From G965218495 sp965262785 (GTDB lineage Bacteria; Bacteroidota; Rhodothermia; Rhodothermales; Bin80): DNA of 64,000 nucleotides. Shown in pieces: positions 32,843 through 41,724 of this stretch. The position numbers and the translations under genes are program-made. The notes under the pieces are model-generated. The model saw only the letters and a program-made list of their open reading frames with translations. It had not been told where the DNA came from and ran no database searches. The stretch covers positions 2,046,001 through 2,110,000 of the forward strand of contig OZ253559.1 of assembly GCA_965262785.1 (NCBI GenBank), in the 5' to 3' direction. Each line of letters starts with the position of its first letter. Within the stretch, counting starts at the first letter, position 1.

Positions 32843-33850
32843 ATGGCGACATACAAGGACACGGGGGTCGATCTAAAGTCCGCAGCAGCGGCATTCGGCA
32901 AGATGGGGCCCTATGTACAACAAACGCTCACAGCTGGGGTTGTAGGCGAAGTTGGTGCCTTTGGCGGCTTCTACGAATTGCCCGACGGCTATAGTAGCCC
33001 GGTACTTGTGTCTTCCGTTGATGGGGTCGGGACCAAGCTGAAGGTCGCATTCAGGGCGAACCGGCACGACTCTATTGGGGAAGATCTGGTTAATCATTGT
33101 GTCAACGATATCGCAGTTTGCGGCGCAAAGCCGCTTTACTTCCTTGATTATTTTGCCACTGGGATGCTGGATCCAGGCATCTTTGAGTCCGTGATTGCCG
33201 GTATTGCGCGTGGCTGCAAAGCCAACGGTTGCGCGTTGATCGGTGGCGAGACGGCAGAGATGCCGGACTTTTATGCGAGGGGCGAGTACGACTTGGCGGG
33301 CACGGTTGTCGGAATCGTGGAAAAAGCAGATATATTAGATGGCAGTCGCGTAGCGGAAGGGGATGTGCTTGTTGGCATCCCGTCGGACGGGCTGCATACC
33401 AATGGCTATACGCTTGCACGCTACGCGTGCTTTGGCACCGATAGCCCGTACGGCATTGGCGACCGGCCGAAGGGGCTGGAAGGTGAATCCGTTGGCGAAG
33501 CTTTGCTGAAGGTTCATCGCTCGTACTTGAGCCCAATTCGAGCGCTCTGTGAGGGGGAGCTCGTAAATGCCTTTGCACACATCACCGGCGGTGGCATCGA
33601 GGGCAATACGCGACGTGTAGTTCAGCCGCCGCTAACGTTTGCCGTACAGTATGATTTGTGGGAACGCCCAGCCATATTTAACTTTATTCAGAGTGCAGCG
33701 GAGGTTCCGGAGGCAGACATGCGAAAAACCTTCAACCTGGGAATCGGTCTCGTCGCGGTGGTGCCGCAGTCCAAAGTGGACTCGGCCCTCGTGTTGCTCG
33801 GAGAAAGTGGCGAAGATCCTGTGGTGATAGGCAAAGTTTCGCGCCAATAG
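32843..33850 (+). CDS. purM: phosphoribosylformylglycinamidine cyclo-ligase
   Basis: 335 residues. PurM (AIR synthetase) closes the imidazole ring in purine synthesis. The start has TYKDTGVDL; further motifs are SSVDGVGTKLKVAF, GEDLVNHCVNDIAVCGAKPLYFLDYFA in outline, GCALIGGETAEMP, YDLAGTVVG, GLHTNGYTLAR, and AHITGGGIEGN. These agree with the family along its whole length. It is the only purine-biosynthesis gene in the window. It begins 4 bp after the preceding gene. Confidence 0.96.
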   Translation: MATYKDTGVDLKSAAAAFGKMGPYVQQTLTAGVVGEVGAFGGFYELPDGYSSPVLVSSVDGVGTKLKVAFRANRHDSIGEDLVNHCVNDIAVCGAKPLYFLDYFATGMLDPGIFESVIAGIARGCKANGCALIGGETAEMPDFYARGEYDLAGTVVGIVEKADILDGSRVAEGDVLVGIPSDGLHTNGYTLARYACFGTDSPYGIGDRPKGLEGESVGEALLKVHRSYLSPIRALCEGELVNAFAHITGGGIEGNTRRVVQPPLTFAVQYDLWERPAIFNFIQSAAEVPEADMRKTFNLGIGLVAVVPQSKVDSALVLLGESGEDPVVIGKVSRQ

Positions 33851-33873
33851 ATGTAACGCCTTACATTAACACT

Positions 33874-34560
33874 ATGCTTTCTCTAGGCCTCATATTGATA
33901 CTTAGCTACCTGGCCGGTTCCATACCGGGCAGTGTCTGGATAGGAAAGGTGCTTTATGGCCTGGATGTCCGCAAGTACGGCAGTTGCAATGCCGGCGCTA
34001 CAAACGCTTTTCGCGTCCTAGGATGGAAGGCTGGCGTGCTGTCGACCTTAGTCGATATCGGCAAAGGGCTTTTTGCAGCTGGCATCATCGCAACCATCCG
34101 CCTGGATGATGGCCTACCTAGCGGGTTTGCTTTTTGGCAGGTCGAATCGGTGGTGCGGCTCATGGCTGGCATGGCCGCCGTCACGGGTCACATGTGGCCG
34201 GTATGGGCGCGCTTCGCGGGCGGCAAAGGAGTGAACACGGCCGCGGGGATGCTGTTTGCCTTGACGCCCATTACTATGTGGATTGTGCTGGGCACGTTTG
34301 TGGTGGTTCTGGTTAGCTCACGGTATGTGTCTCTGGCCTCGATGAGCGCTGCTGTTATGTTCCCGGCCGCTGTGGCGATTCGAAGATTTGCCTTTGGTAT
34401 TGAAGGGTTGGACAGAAGCTTGCTACTCTTTGGCATTGTCCTCGCGGTGGGCATATTCATTACCCATCGTACCAACATCGCACGACTGCTTAACGGTACG
34501 GAAAACAGGCTGCGCAGCTTTAGGCTGGCGCGCGGCTTGCGTGGCCGCGGCGAACTCTAG
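33874..34560 (+). CDS. plsY: glycerol-3-phosphate acyltransferase PlsY
   Basis: 228 residues, an integral membrane protein with about five helices. PlsY transfers an acyl group from acyl-phosphate to glycerol-3-phosphate, the first step of phospholipid synthesis. Conserved loops are AGSIPGSVWIGK, the phosphate-binding YGSCNAGATNAFRVLG, and the glycine-rich FAGGKGVNTAAG. A region with HRTNIARLLNGTENRL close to the C terminus is also typical. It lies 24 bp after purM and probably ends this operon. Confidence 0.95.
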   Translation: MLSLGLILILSYLAGSIPGSVWIGKVLYGLDVRKYGSCNAGATNAFRVLGWKAGVLSTLVDIGKGLFAAGIIATIRLDDGLPSGFAFWQVESVVRLMAGMAAVTGHMWPVWARFAGGKGVNTAAGMLFALTPITMWIVLGTFVVVLVSSRYVSLASMSAAVMFPAAVAIRRFAFGIEGLDRSLLLFGIVLAVGIFITHRTNIARLLNGTENRLRSFRLARGLRGRGEL

Positions 34561-34598
34561 TGCTGATCGTGCGCCACTAGCACGGCGGGGCATGCAGC

Positions 34599-35033
34599 AT
34601 GGGCGAGAAGGAGCGCCATTCGAGATTGGCACCCTACGGAGGCTCGTGGGGCACGTCGTACGAGGCCGCTCTATGTGCTCGATGCTACGTAGCGGCCGCC
34701 CAAAGGGTAGGCAGCGTTACACTGAGTGGATCCGGGCGAAGACTTCGGGTGGCGTCTCCGGGCACGCTATGCATCTGCTGTCACAAGCGCAGTCTGGTCA
34801 GCACGCGCCATGACACGATGGTTTGCTGCGTGACATGTGGTTCGAACGAACACGTGCCCGATGGCGGATCTGTGTGCGATCAGTGCTACTCGGCGCGTCG
34901 GCGCAATTCGGAGCGCGCCCGCGAGGAATTTGTGTTTTACGACGAGTGTGATTGGTGCAGCCAGCCTTCCGAATTCAATGGTTGGGGTATGGTGCTCTGT
35001 GGCCGCTGCTGCGCGAACATGACTCTAGGATAG
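34599..35033 (+). CDS. cysteine-rich protein with six CxxC pairs
   Basis: 144 residues with 15 cysteines. The pairs are C26-C29, C58-C61, C77-C80, C93-C96, C117-C120 and C134-C137, which could form three zinc ribbons: the first with a 28-residue gap, the other two with gaps of 12 and 13. Between pairs four and five lies a basic-then-acidic helix (SARRRNSERAREEF). I do not recognise a named family; zinc-ribbon proteins of this type often bind nucleic acids or protein partners. The ATG at 34599 follows a purine-rich stretch only weakly. It stands alone between plsY and the lipoprotein cytochrome, each 38 and about 190 bp away. Confidence 0.65.
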   Translation: MGEKERHSRLAPYGGSWGTSYEAALCARCYVAAAQRVGSVTLSGSGRRLRVASPGTLCICCHKRSLVSTRHDTMVCCVTCGSNEHVPDGGSVCDQCYSARRRNSERAREEFVFYDECDWCSQPSEFNGWGMVLCGRCCANMTLG

Positions 35034-35225
35034 CCGGCAGCGCTCCAGGCGGCGCGCGTGGTCCACAAGGACCGGCGCCAACAGACGTGTCCTCATTCGG
35101 CAGGGATCCAGAACGAGCTGATGTGCTGTCATGCCCGCCGGCAGAACATGAGCACCTGCCCCGGCGAAACATCACGTGCAATTGGCTTATTTTCTGTTGT
35201 TGCGCCTGTCTAGAAATTTGCTGCC

Positions 35226-38210
35226 ATGAGCTACGCGGCACGCCTGCTAAGCCTCTGCGTCGTTGCGCTCTGCATCCTGCAAGGTTGCACCCAAAGCGAT
35301 GCCACGCCGGATTTGCCCGAAAGAGTCGACTTCAACTACCACATCCGGCCGATCCTATCCAACTCGTGCTTCGTGTGTCATGGACCGGATGTGAGCACGC
35401 GAGAGGCGGACCTGCGGCTTGACACGCGCGCGTATGCAACGGCGCGGCGCGAAGGCGGCAAGCGCGCCATTGCGCCGCGTAGTCCCGGCAGAAGCCTGCT
35501 CATCAAGAAGGTCACGGCGGATGATCCGGACCAGCGAATGCCGCCGCAAAAGACCAATAAGATTCTTACCCCTCGTGAGATAGCGCTGTTGACCAAGTGG
35601 ATCGAGCAAGGAGCGCAGTATAAGCAGCACTGGGCGTTCATTTCGCCAGAATTGCCCATGCTGCCGGAAGGCGCCAACGCCATCGACTGGCTGTTAGAGG
35701 ATCGAGTCCAACGTGCGGGGCTTATTCCGGCGCCGGAAGCACCCAAGGAGGTACTGCTTCGACGCGCAGCGTATGTGCTCACTGGACTGCCGCCAGAGCC
35801 TGGCATGGTGCATGCGTTTCTGGAAGACCGCAAGCCTGATGCCTACGAGAGAGCGATAGATGCGCTACTGGCGTCACCGCACTTTGGTGAACGCTGGGCC
35901 CGCCACTGGATGGATCTGGTACGTTACGCGGAGTCCAAAGGGCACGAATTTGACTTCACTGTCCAAGGGGCCTGGCAATACCGCGACTATCTGATTCGGG
36001 CTTTCAATGCGGACGTGCCCTACGACCGATTCCTGAGTGAGCACCTTGCGGGAGACCTGCTGAAAGAGCCCCGCAGGCACCCCGAACACGGCTACGAGGA
36101 GTCCTCGATCGCAACGGTATACTTTGCATTGGGAGAGGGTAAGCACAGCCCGGTCGACACGAGAATTGACGAAGCCGAGCGCATCGACAACATCATCGAT
36201 GTTACCACAAAGACTTTTCAGGCTTTGACGGTGGCATGCGCACGGTGCCATGATCACAAGTTTGACCGCATACCGACGACGGACTACTATTCGCTGTATG
36301 GCATTGTAGAAAGCGCACGTTTTGCGCCCACGCCGCTGATTACTTCCAGCTACCAGGCTCGGCTGGATTCCGTCACTGGTCTTGCCAACGACCTCAGGCG
36401 CCGCGTCGCGGAGCGGTGGCAACGCTCCGCTGCGGCCGCTACCGCTGCGCCCCCGTCCACGGATTCGTCTCAACTTGTCAGCGAGGACTCCACCGGTTCA
36501 TCTATTGTGCTGGGCGACTTTCGTGGGGGCACCTACGACGGGTGGTTTGCCGAGGGCCCGTCGTTCGCTGGCAGTTCGCCAGGCGGTGCGCCTGTGTACA
36601 CAGATAACAGGATTGACAGCCTGCTTTCCGGCGTGGCTTCAAGCAGGGGGCGCGTGACGGGAATCCCGGGTGCGCTCCGCTCACCCGCGTTCACCATTGC
36701 TCGTGACTCAATCGTTGTGCTGGCCGCCGGGCACAAGGCAGCAGTCCGCATAGTGCTCAACAACTTTCAGCTGATTCGGGCCCCGATACACGGCGGGCTT
36801 GACCGAGAGCTCACCACGGCGACACTTACGCCCTATGTATTCGATGTCACGATGTGGAAGGGCACCAAGGCTTACATAGAGCTCCTTGTTGGTACATACG
36901 ACAAGGGGCAGTTTCTCACCGAAAGCCATACGTTACGGCTTGCCGACTCGTCCTTCTTTGATGTGGCTCATGCCGTAGCATACGATGGCGTGCGGCCAGT
37001 CCTGCGCGGGTCTGACGCTGACCCTGCAGTTTCGCTTGCGGACGCGATCAGCGCATGGTCCAACGAAGAGGCTACGCCGCAGCATGCGCGGGCCATCAAC
37101 GATGCGCTCGCAAGCGGATGGCTTTCGCGGCGTGCCCCCGGTGCAAGTGCACTATCCGAGGCGCGGCTGACCGAGCTGGCGTTCTATATGGGGTTGAGTG
37201 ACGGGGATACGGTAACCAGCGGCGTGTTTTTTCGCGGCAATGCCAAGATGGAGGATGAGGAGCGCGTGCCACACCGGTTTTTCACGGCATTGGATTCTGA
37301 GCAGGTGCCCTTTACCGCTTCTGCCAGCGGGCGGTTGGACCTGGCGCGCGCCATGGCGGACCCTGAGAATCCGCTTACAGCACGCGTGATGGCAAACCGC
37401 CTTTGGCACCACGTATTCGGACGCGGCATCGTGGCCACCGTAGACAACTTTGGCGCGCAGGGCGCACTGCCTACGCATCCTGCGCTGTTGGACTACTTGG
37501 CGCTGCGCTTTGTGGAGCAGGGCTGGTCTGTCAAGGCCCTGCTGCGTGAGATGGTGCTCTCTCGTGCCTTCCGGCGCGCCACACAATCGCCAGAGGGACT
37601 GGGGGACGTAGATCCTCAAAACCTTCTGCTTAGCCACTACCCCGTGCGTCGGCTGGAAGCTGAGGCGATTCGAGATGGGATTCTCGCGGCCAGTGGCCAA
37701 CTTGATCGGACGCTGTTCGGGCCGCCTGTGCCGATCCACCTGACGCAGTTTATGAAGGGACGTGGGCGGCCGGAAACCTCCGGGCCGCTGGATGGGCAGG
37801 GGCGGCGAAGCCTGTACATCTCTGTGCGACGGAACTTTCTGTCGCCTATGCTGCTGGCCTTCGACAAGCCAATCCCATTCTCCACCTTCGGCAGGCGCAA
37901 TTCAAGCAATGTGCCTGCGCAGTCGCTCACGATGTTAAACGATCCGTATGTAGCCTCCCAGGCTGAAGCCTGGGGCGCGGCGCTGGTAGAATTGCCACAC
38001 GCCACCATCCAGGAGCGGATCTCGTACATTTACATGCGGGCAGTCTCGCGCCAGCCGTCCCTTGATGAGGTTGCGCAAGGTCGCACGTACCTTGAAACGT
38101 TGGCGCAGGACATGGGCCTGACTATCGACGCCATCATGGACGATGCACCTCTGTGGGCCGCGTACTGCCATGTGATCTTCAACCTCAAGGAGTTCATTTA
38201 TCTGATCTAA
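35226..38210 (+). CDS. PSCyt1-DUF1549-DUF1553 lipoprotein (planctomycete-type cytochrome)
   Basis: 994 residues. The signal ends in the lipobox LQGC (Cys21). PSCyt1 follows: NYHIRPILSNSCFVCHGPD with a CxxCH haem motif (48-52) and DLRLDTR. The DUF1549 domain has HWMDLVRYAESKGHEFD and a second CxxCH near residue 338 (CARCHDHKFD). A beta-rich middle of about 270 residues comes before DUF1553, with NPLTARVMANRLWHHVFGRG and the closing YCHVIFNLKEFIYL. The families are abundant in Planctomycetes and tied to polysaccharide or sulfated-glycan use, but no activity is proven. The stop overlaps the next start (TAATG). Confidence 0.93.
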   Translation: MSYAARLLSLCVVALCILQGCTQSDATPDLPERVDFNYHIRPILSNSCFVCHGPDVSTREADLRLDTRAYATARREGGKRAIAPRSPGRSLLIKKVTADDPDQRMPPQKTNKILTPREIALLTKWIEQGAQYKQHWAFISPELPMLPEGANAIDWLLEDRVQRAGLIPAPEAPKEVLLRRAAYVLTGLPPEPGMVHAFLEDRKPDAYERAIDALLASPHFGERWARHWMDLVRYAESKGHEFDFTVQGAWQYRDYLIRAFNADVPYDRFLSEHLAGDLLKEPRRHPEHGYEESSIATVYFALGEGKHSPVDTRIDEAERIDNIIDVTTKTFQALTVACARCHDHKFDRIPTTDYYSLYGIVESARFAPTPLITSSYQARLDSVTGLANDLRRRVAERWQRSAAAATAAPPSTDSSQLVSEDSTGSSIVLGDFRGGTYDGWFAEGPSFAGSSPGGAPVYTDNRIDSLLSGVASSRGRVTGIPGALRSPAFTIARDSIVVLAAGHKAAVRIVLNNFQLIRAPIHGGLDRELTTATLTPYVFDVTMWKGTKAYIELLVGTYDKGQFLTESHTLRLADSSFFDVAHAVAYDGVRPVLRGSDADPAVSLADAISAWSNEEATPQHARAINDALASGWLSRRAPGASALSEARLTELAFYMGLSDGDTVTSGVFFRGNAKMEDEERVPHRFFTALDSEQVPFTASASGRLDLARAMADPENPLTARVMANRLWHHVFGRGIVATVDNFGAQGALPTHPALLDYLALRFVEQGWSVKALLREMVLSRAFRRATQSPEGLGDVDPQNLLLSHYPVRRLEAEAIRDGILAASGQLDRTLFGPPVPIHLTQFMKGRGRPETSGPLDGQGRRSLYISVRRNFLSPMLLAFDKPIPFSTFGRRNSSNVPAQSLTMLNDPYVASQAEAWGAALVELPHATIQERISYIYMRAVSRQPSLDEVAQGRTYLETLAQDMGLTIDAIMDDAPLWAAYCHVIFNLKEFIYLI

Positions 38211-39652
38211 TGACAAATCCTCATCGCCTCAAATGCCGAATGACGCGGCGTGAGATGCTGTCCCTATGCCGTAACGGCTTCGGAGGTGTCGCCTTGATGG
38301 GCCTTATGGGCAGCTCACCCTTTGGCCGAATCCTTGGATCGGATGGCACGTCGGCGCCGCTGCGTCCCAGCCCGTCACATCTTGTGCCCAAGGCTCGAAG
38401 CGTCATTTTCCTTTACATGGACGGAGGCGTGTCCCAGGTCGACAGCTTCGACCCCAAGCCACGCCTGGCGCGCGAGCACGGTGAAAATCCGCATGACAAG
38501 TTTGCGGTCGATGCCACGCAATTCAACAGCATCGGAAAGATTCTCAAAAGCCCTTGGGACTTCAATCGCTACGGAGAGTGCGGCATGGAGGTCAGTGATC
38601 TCTTTCCGCACATTGGGGGCTGCGCAGATGATCTGGCAGTCGTAAGGTCAATGGTGGCGGACTTCCCCGAGCACACTAATGCAAACTATTTCTTGCACAC
38701 GGGCCACGGCCTGCAGGGCCGACCTTCAATGGGATCGTGGGTCACCTACGGCCTGGGTAGCGAAAACCAGGATCTTCCCGGCTACGTTGTGCTGGATGGA
38801 GGGCTGATTCCGCCTGGCGGACTCGACAACTTCAACAGCGGATTCTTGCCGGCCTCTTACCAAGGATCGATATTCCGGGCGGGCGATGAGCCGCTGGCTA
38901 ACATCGACCCGCTAGAGCCTGTTCACACGATGCAGCGTCGCAAGCTTGCGTTGATCAACAAAGCCGACGACACCCTGCTCGGGCGCATCGGGAATGCGGA
39001 TCAAATTGAGAGTGCCGTCTCGAACTATGAATTAGCTTTCCGCATGCAGGCTTCGGTGCCGGAACTCACAGATCTATCTACCGAGTCCGAAGCGACTAGG
39101 AAGTTGTACGGAATGGACTCTGAATTCGAGCATACGCGCAGCTATGCGGCCCAGTGCCTGTTGGCGCGTCGATTGGTGGAGCGCGGCGTGCGATTTGTGG
39201 AGCTGACGTGCCCGCGCGTTGCCGCTGACCGGTGGGATCAGCACGCCCGCCTCATTGATGGGCATACGGCCAACGCCTTTGCGGTCGACCAGCCCATCGC
39301 AGGGCTCCTGAAGGACCTTAAGGCACGCGGAATGTTTGAGGACACGCTGGTTGTCTGGGCAGGCGAGTTTGGCCGCACGCCGTTTGCCCAGGGTACCGAT
39401 GGTCGTGACCACAACCCGTCAGCGTTTAGCATTTGGCTAGCTGGTGCTGGTATTCGCGGCGGTACGGTGTACGGCGCCACAGACGAGTACGGGTACCGTG
39501 CTATCGAGAACATTACTACGATTCACGATTTGCATGCGACCATGCTGCACCTTTTGGGCATGGAACATGAGCGCTTGACGTATCGCTTCAGTGGGCGCGA
39601 CATCCGTCTGACCGACGTGGCCGGGAATATCATCGAGGCAATTCTTACCTAA
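38210..39652 (+). CDS. DUF1501 domain protein, twin-arginine type signal
   Basis: 480 residues from ATG 38210; the frame extends upstream inside the previous gene. The N terminus CRMTRREMLSLCRNGFGG resembles a twin-arginine export signal. The DUF1501 body belongs to the sulfatase/alkaline phosphatase superfamily: VIFLYMDGGVSQVDSFDPKP at the start, NFLHTGHG-like region, and the C-terminal VVWAGEFGRTPF, GRDHNP and FSGRDIRL. It pairs with the DUF1549/DUF1553 protein, the standard partner in Planctomycetes genomes. It probably acts outside the cytoplasm; no substrate is known. Confidence 0.92.
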   Translation: MTNPHRLKCRMTRREMLSLCRNGFGGVALMGLMGSSPFGRILGSDGTSAPLRPSPSHLVPKARSVIFLYMDGGVSQVDSFDPKPRLAREHGENPHDKFAVDATQFNSIGKILKSPWDFNRYGECGMEVSDLFPHIGGCADDLAVVRSMVADFPEHTNANYFLHTGHGLQGRPSMGSWVTYGLGSENQDLPGYVVLDGGLIPPGGLDNFNSGFLPASYQGSIFRAGDEPLANIDPLEPVHTMQRRKLALINKADDTLLGRIGNADQIESAVSNYELAFRMQASVPELTDLSTESEATRKLYGMDSEFEHTRSYAAQCLLARRLVERGVRFVELTCPRVAADRWDQHARLIDGHTANAFAVDQPIAGLLKDLKARGMFEDTLVVWAGEFGRTPFAQGTDGRDHNPSAFSIWLAGAGIRGGTVYGATDEYGYRAIENITTIHDLHATMLHLLGMEHERLTYRFSGRDIRLTDVAGNIIEAILT

Positions 39653-39664
39653 AAGCCCACCTCA

Positions 39665-40423
39665 GTGACTTTTTCACTTGTCAATCGTGTGGCCCTGGTT
39701 ACTGGCAGCACCACGGGCTTAGGCAAGGCCATGGCCTTCGCGCTGGCGCGGGCCGGTGCACGCGTTGCCATGAATTTTTCGAATAATGAGGAGCGTGCAC
39801 AGCAGGCCTATGCAGAATTTGAGGCCTTGGGTGGCACCGGCATCTTGGTACGTGCGGATGTCACCAACGAGCAGCACGTTTCGTCACTGGTGAGCCAGGT
39901 GAGTGAGGCGCTGGGTCCCATTGACATTCTCATCCCAAATGCCACGCCGGCGCAGCCGATGCGGCCCTTGGAGGAGTATTCTTGGGACTGCTACCGGGAG
40001 ATGCTGGACTTCTTTGTCAAGAGCCCGTACTTGTTGTGTCGCTCCTGTGTGCCGGCTATGAAACGTCGCCGCTGGGGCCGCATCATCAACATCGTTAGCG
40101 AGGTTTACTCCATGGGCGTGGCCCCATTTACGGCATACGCTGCGGCGAAGGGCGGGCAGGTTGGCTTCTCACGCAGTCTTGCAACGGAGTTAGCGCCGTA
40201 TGGAATTACGGTAAACATGATTTCGCCTGGCTGGATACCAACGGTGCGGCATGCCAACGACCCGCAGAGCGCTAAGGATGCCTACCTAAAGACTATTCCG
40301 GCCGGGCGCTGGGGTGTGCCTGACGACGTAGCGGGTGCGGCAGTATACTATGCCAGCGATGAGTCCGCCTTTGTGACAGGGCAGTTCATGACGGTCAACG
40401 GCGGGCGCGTGTTCGCGATATAG
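39665..40423 (+). CDS. SDR family oxidoreductase
   Basis: 252 residues, GTG start 13 bp after the DUF1501 stop. Classical short-chain dehydrogenase: NAD(P) loop VTGSTTGLGKAMA, the NAT-type motif PNATPAQ in place of NNAG, catalytic Ser in NIVSEVYS, Tyr and Lys in YAAAKGG, and the PGW segment after the active site. The C-terminal VTGQFMTVNGGRVF is typical of FabG-like and sugar/polyol dehydrogenases. Lying directly before a sugar importer it probably oxidises the imported sugar or a derivative; this is inferred from context. Confidence 0.9.
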   Translation: MTFSLVNRVALVTGSTTGLGKAMAFALARAGARVAMNFSNNEERAQQAYAEFEALGGTGILVRADVTNEQHVSSLVSQVSEALGPIDILIPNATPAQPMRPLEEYSWDCYREMLDFFVKSPYLLCRSCVPAMKRRRWGRIINIVSEVYSMGVAPFTAYAAAKGGQVGFSRSLATELAPYGITVNMISPGWIPTVRHANDPQSAKDAYLKTIPAGRWGVPDDVAGAAVYYASDESAFVTGQFMTVNGGRVFAI

Positions 40424-40451
40424 AGATTCCAACTGATGATGGGGTGACGCT

Positions 40452-41468
40452 GTGTATCAACGTCTTTGCCACCTCTTTTCCGGATTCTGTGTCCTTGTCT
40501 TGGCTCTGGCCAGCGGGTGCGCGCCCCAAGACGCCAGTGACCAGAAGCCGCTGGTCGGCTTTGTCACCAACGGTATAGCCTCCTTTTGGGTAATTGCGGA
40601 TCAGGGAGCGCAGGATGCAGCCGAGGAATTCGGTGTGGATGTTGCGGTAATGATGCCGCCGGATGGCACGGCCGCTGATCAGCGTCGTATGGTGCAGGAC
40701 CTGTTGGCGCGTGGAGCAAATGGCATAGCGATCACGCCACTGGATCCTTCAAATCAGATGGGTCTTCTGTCCGATATTGCCCGGAATGCCCACCTCATCA
40801 CGCACGACTCGGACGCTCCCGGCAGCGACCGCCTCGTATACATTGGCATGGACAACTATGTGGCCGGCCGTATGTGTGGGAGCCTGCTTAAGGAGGCGAT
40901 GCCGGACGGGGGTACCGTGGTCCTCTTTGTAGGTCGAGTGGGCCAACTCAATGCGGACCTGCGTCGCCAGGGCGTTATTGACGAACTCATGGACCGAACC
41001 ATGGACAATACGCGGCGTGATCCGGTGAATGCCCGCATAGATGGGGAGCGTTACACAGTACTTGATACTCGCGTGGACCAATTCGACTTTGCGCGAGCGA
41101 AGGCGCAAGCCGAGGATGCTTTGGCGCGGTACCCCGATCTGGATGCAATGGTCGGACTGTTTGTCTATAACCCAGTCCAGATTCTGGAGGCTGTGCGTGA
41201 GGCCGACAAGTTGGACCAGGTCACGATTGTTGGATTTGACGAAGATGACGCGGTGCTTCAGGCGATCAGAGACGGAACCGTTGCTGGAACGGTTGTGCAA
41301 AACCCGTACCGGTACGGGTACGAGTCCGTGCGTGTCTTGGCTGCTCTGGCCCGAGGTGATCGTTCAGTGCTGCCGGAAGGCCAATTCATAGACATCCCTG
41401 CCCGTACCATCACGCGCGTCAACGTAGACGCCTTTACAGCCGAGCTGAAGGCGCTGGTCGGCGAGTAG
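40452..41468 (+). CDS. sugar-binding lipoprotein of an ABC importer (RbsB-like)
   Basis: 338 residues, GTG start preceded by GGGGTG. A lipoprotein signal ends at LASGC. The periplasmic binding protein fold of the Peripla_BP_4 group is clear: VGFVTNGIASFWVIADQGAQDAAEEFG, NGIAITPLDPSNQ, HDSDAPGSDRLVYIGMDNY, GRVGQLNADLRRQG, VGLFVYNPVQILEAV, and VGFDEDDAVLQAIRDGTVAGTVVQNP in outline. The sugar cannot be told. It starts the importer operon with the ATPase gene directly adjacent. Confidence 0.93.
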   Translation: MYQRLCHLFSGFCVLVLALASGCAPQDASDQKPLVGFVTNGIASFWVIADQGAQDAAEEFGVDVAVMMPPDGTAADQRRMVQDLLARGANGIAITPLDPSNQMGLLSDIARNAHLITHDSDAPGSDRLVYIGMDNYVAGRMCGSLLKEAMPDGGTVVLFVGRVGQLNADLRRQGVIDELMDRTMDNTRRDPVNARIDGERYTVLDTRVDQFDFARAKAQAEDALARYPDLDAMVGLFVYNPVQILEAVREADKLDQVTIVGFDEDDAVLQAIRDGTVAGTVVQNPYRYGYESVRVLAALARGDRSVLPEGQFIDIPARTITRVNVDAFTAELKALVGE

Positions 41469-41724
41469 ATGGCGCAGCATCCTCTACTGGTGGCGGAAAA
41501 GGTTACCAAGCGGTTTCCGGGCGTGTTGGCACTGCGCGAGGTGGATCTGTCGGTTCGCTCCGGTGAGGTGGTTGCAGTCATCGGCGAAAACGGTGCGGGC
41601 AAGAGCACGCTCATGAAGATCCTTGCCGGCATCCTTCCGATGGATGGCGGGATGCTTACGGTGGATGGGGCTCCGGTGAAATTCAGTTCAGCGCGACAGG
41701 CTGCGGCGCGAGGCATTGTGCTAA
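41469..41724 (+). pseudogene. 5' part of sugar ABC ATPase gene, split by IS insertion
   Basis: 85 codons and one base of an RbsA/MglA-type ATPase, start ATG 41469 immediately after the binding-protein stop. It contains the first Walker A (GENGAGKSTLMK) and breaks off after GIVLT in the CTAA target site. The next matching residue, IHQEL, is found beyond the insertion at 43916. Joined as 41469-41724 plus 43917-45163, the gene has 1503 bp and no stop, coding 500 residues, the normal length of two-domain sugar importer ATPases. The short 5' part runs on into the element to a stop at 42140 and cannot be functional alone. Confidence 0.95.
41721..41724 (+). repeat. left copy of 4-bp target-site duplication CTAA
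   Basis: CTAA directly before the terminal CCCAAGTTTA of the element; repeated at 43913-43916. Removal of the element and one copy restores the reading frame GIVL-IHQEL. Confidence 0.93.
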
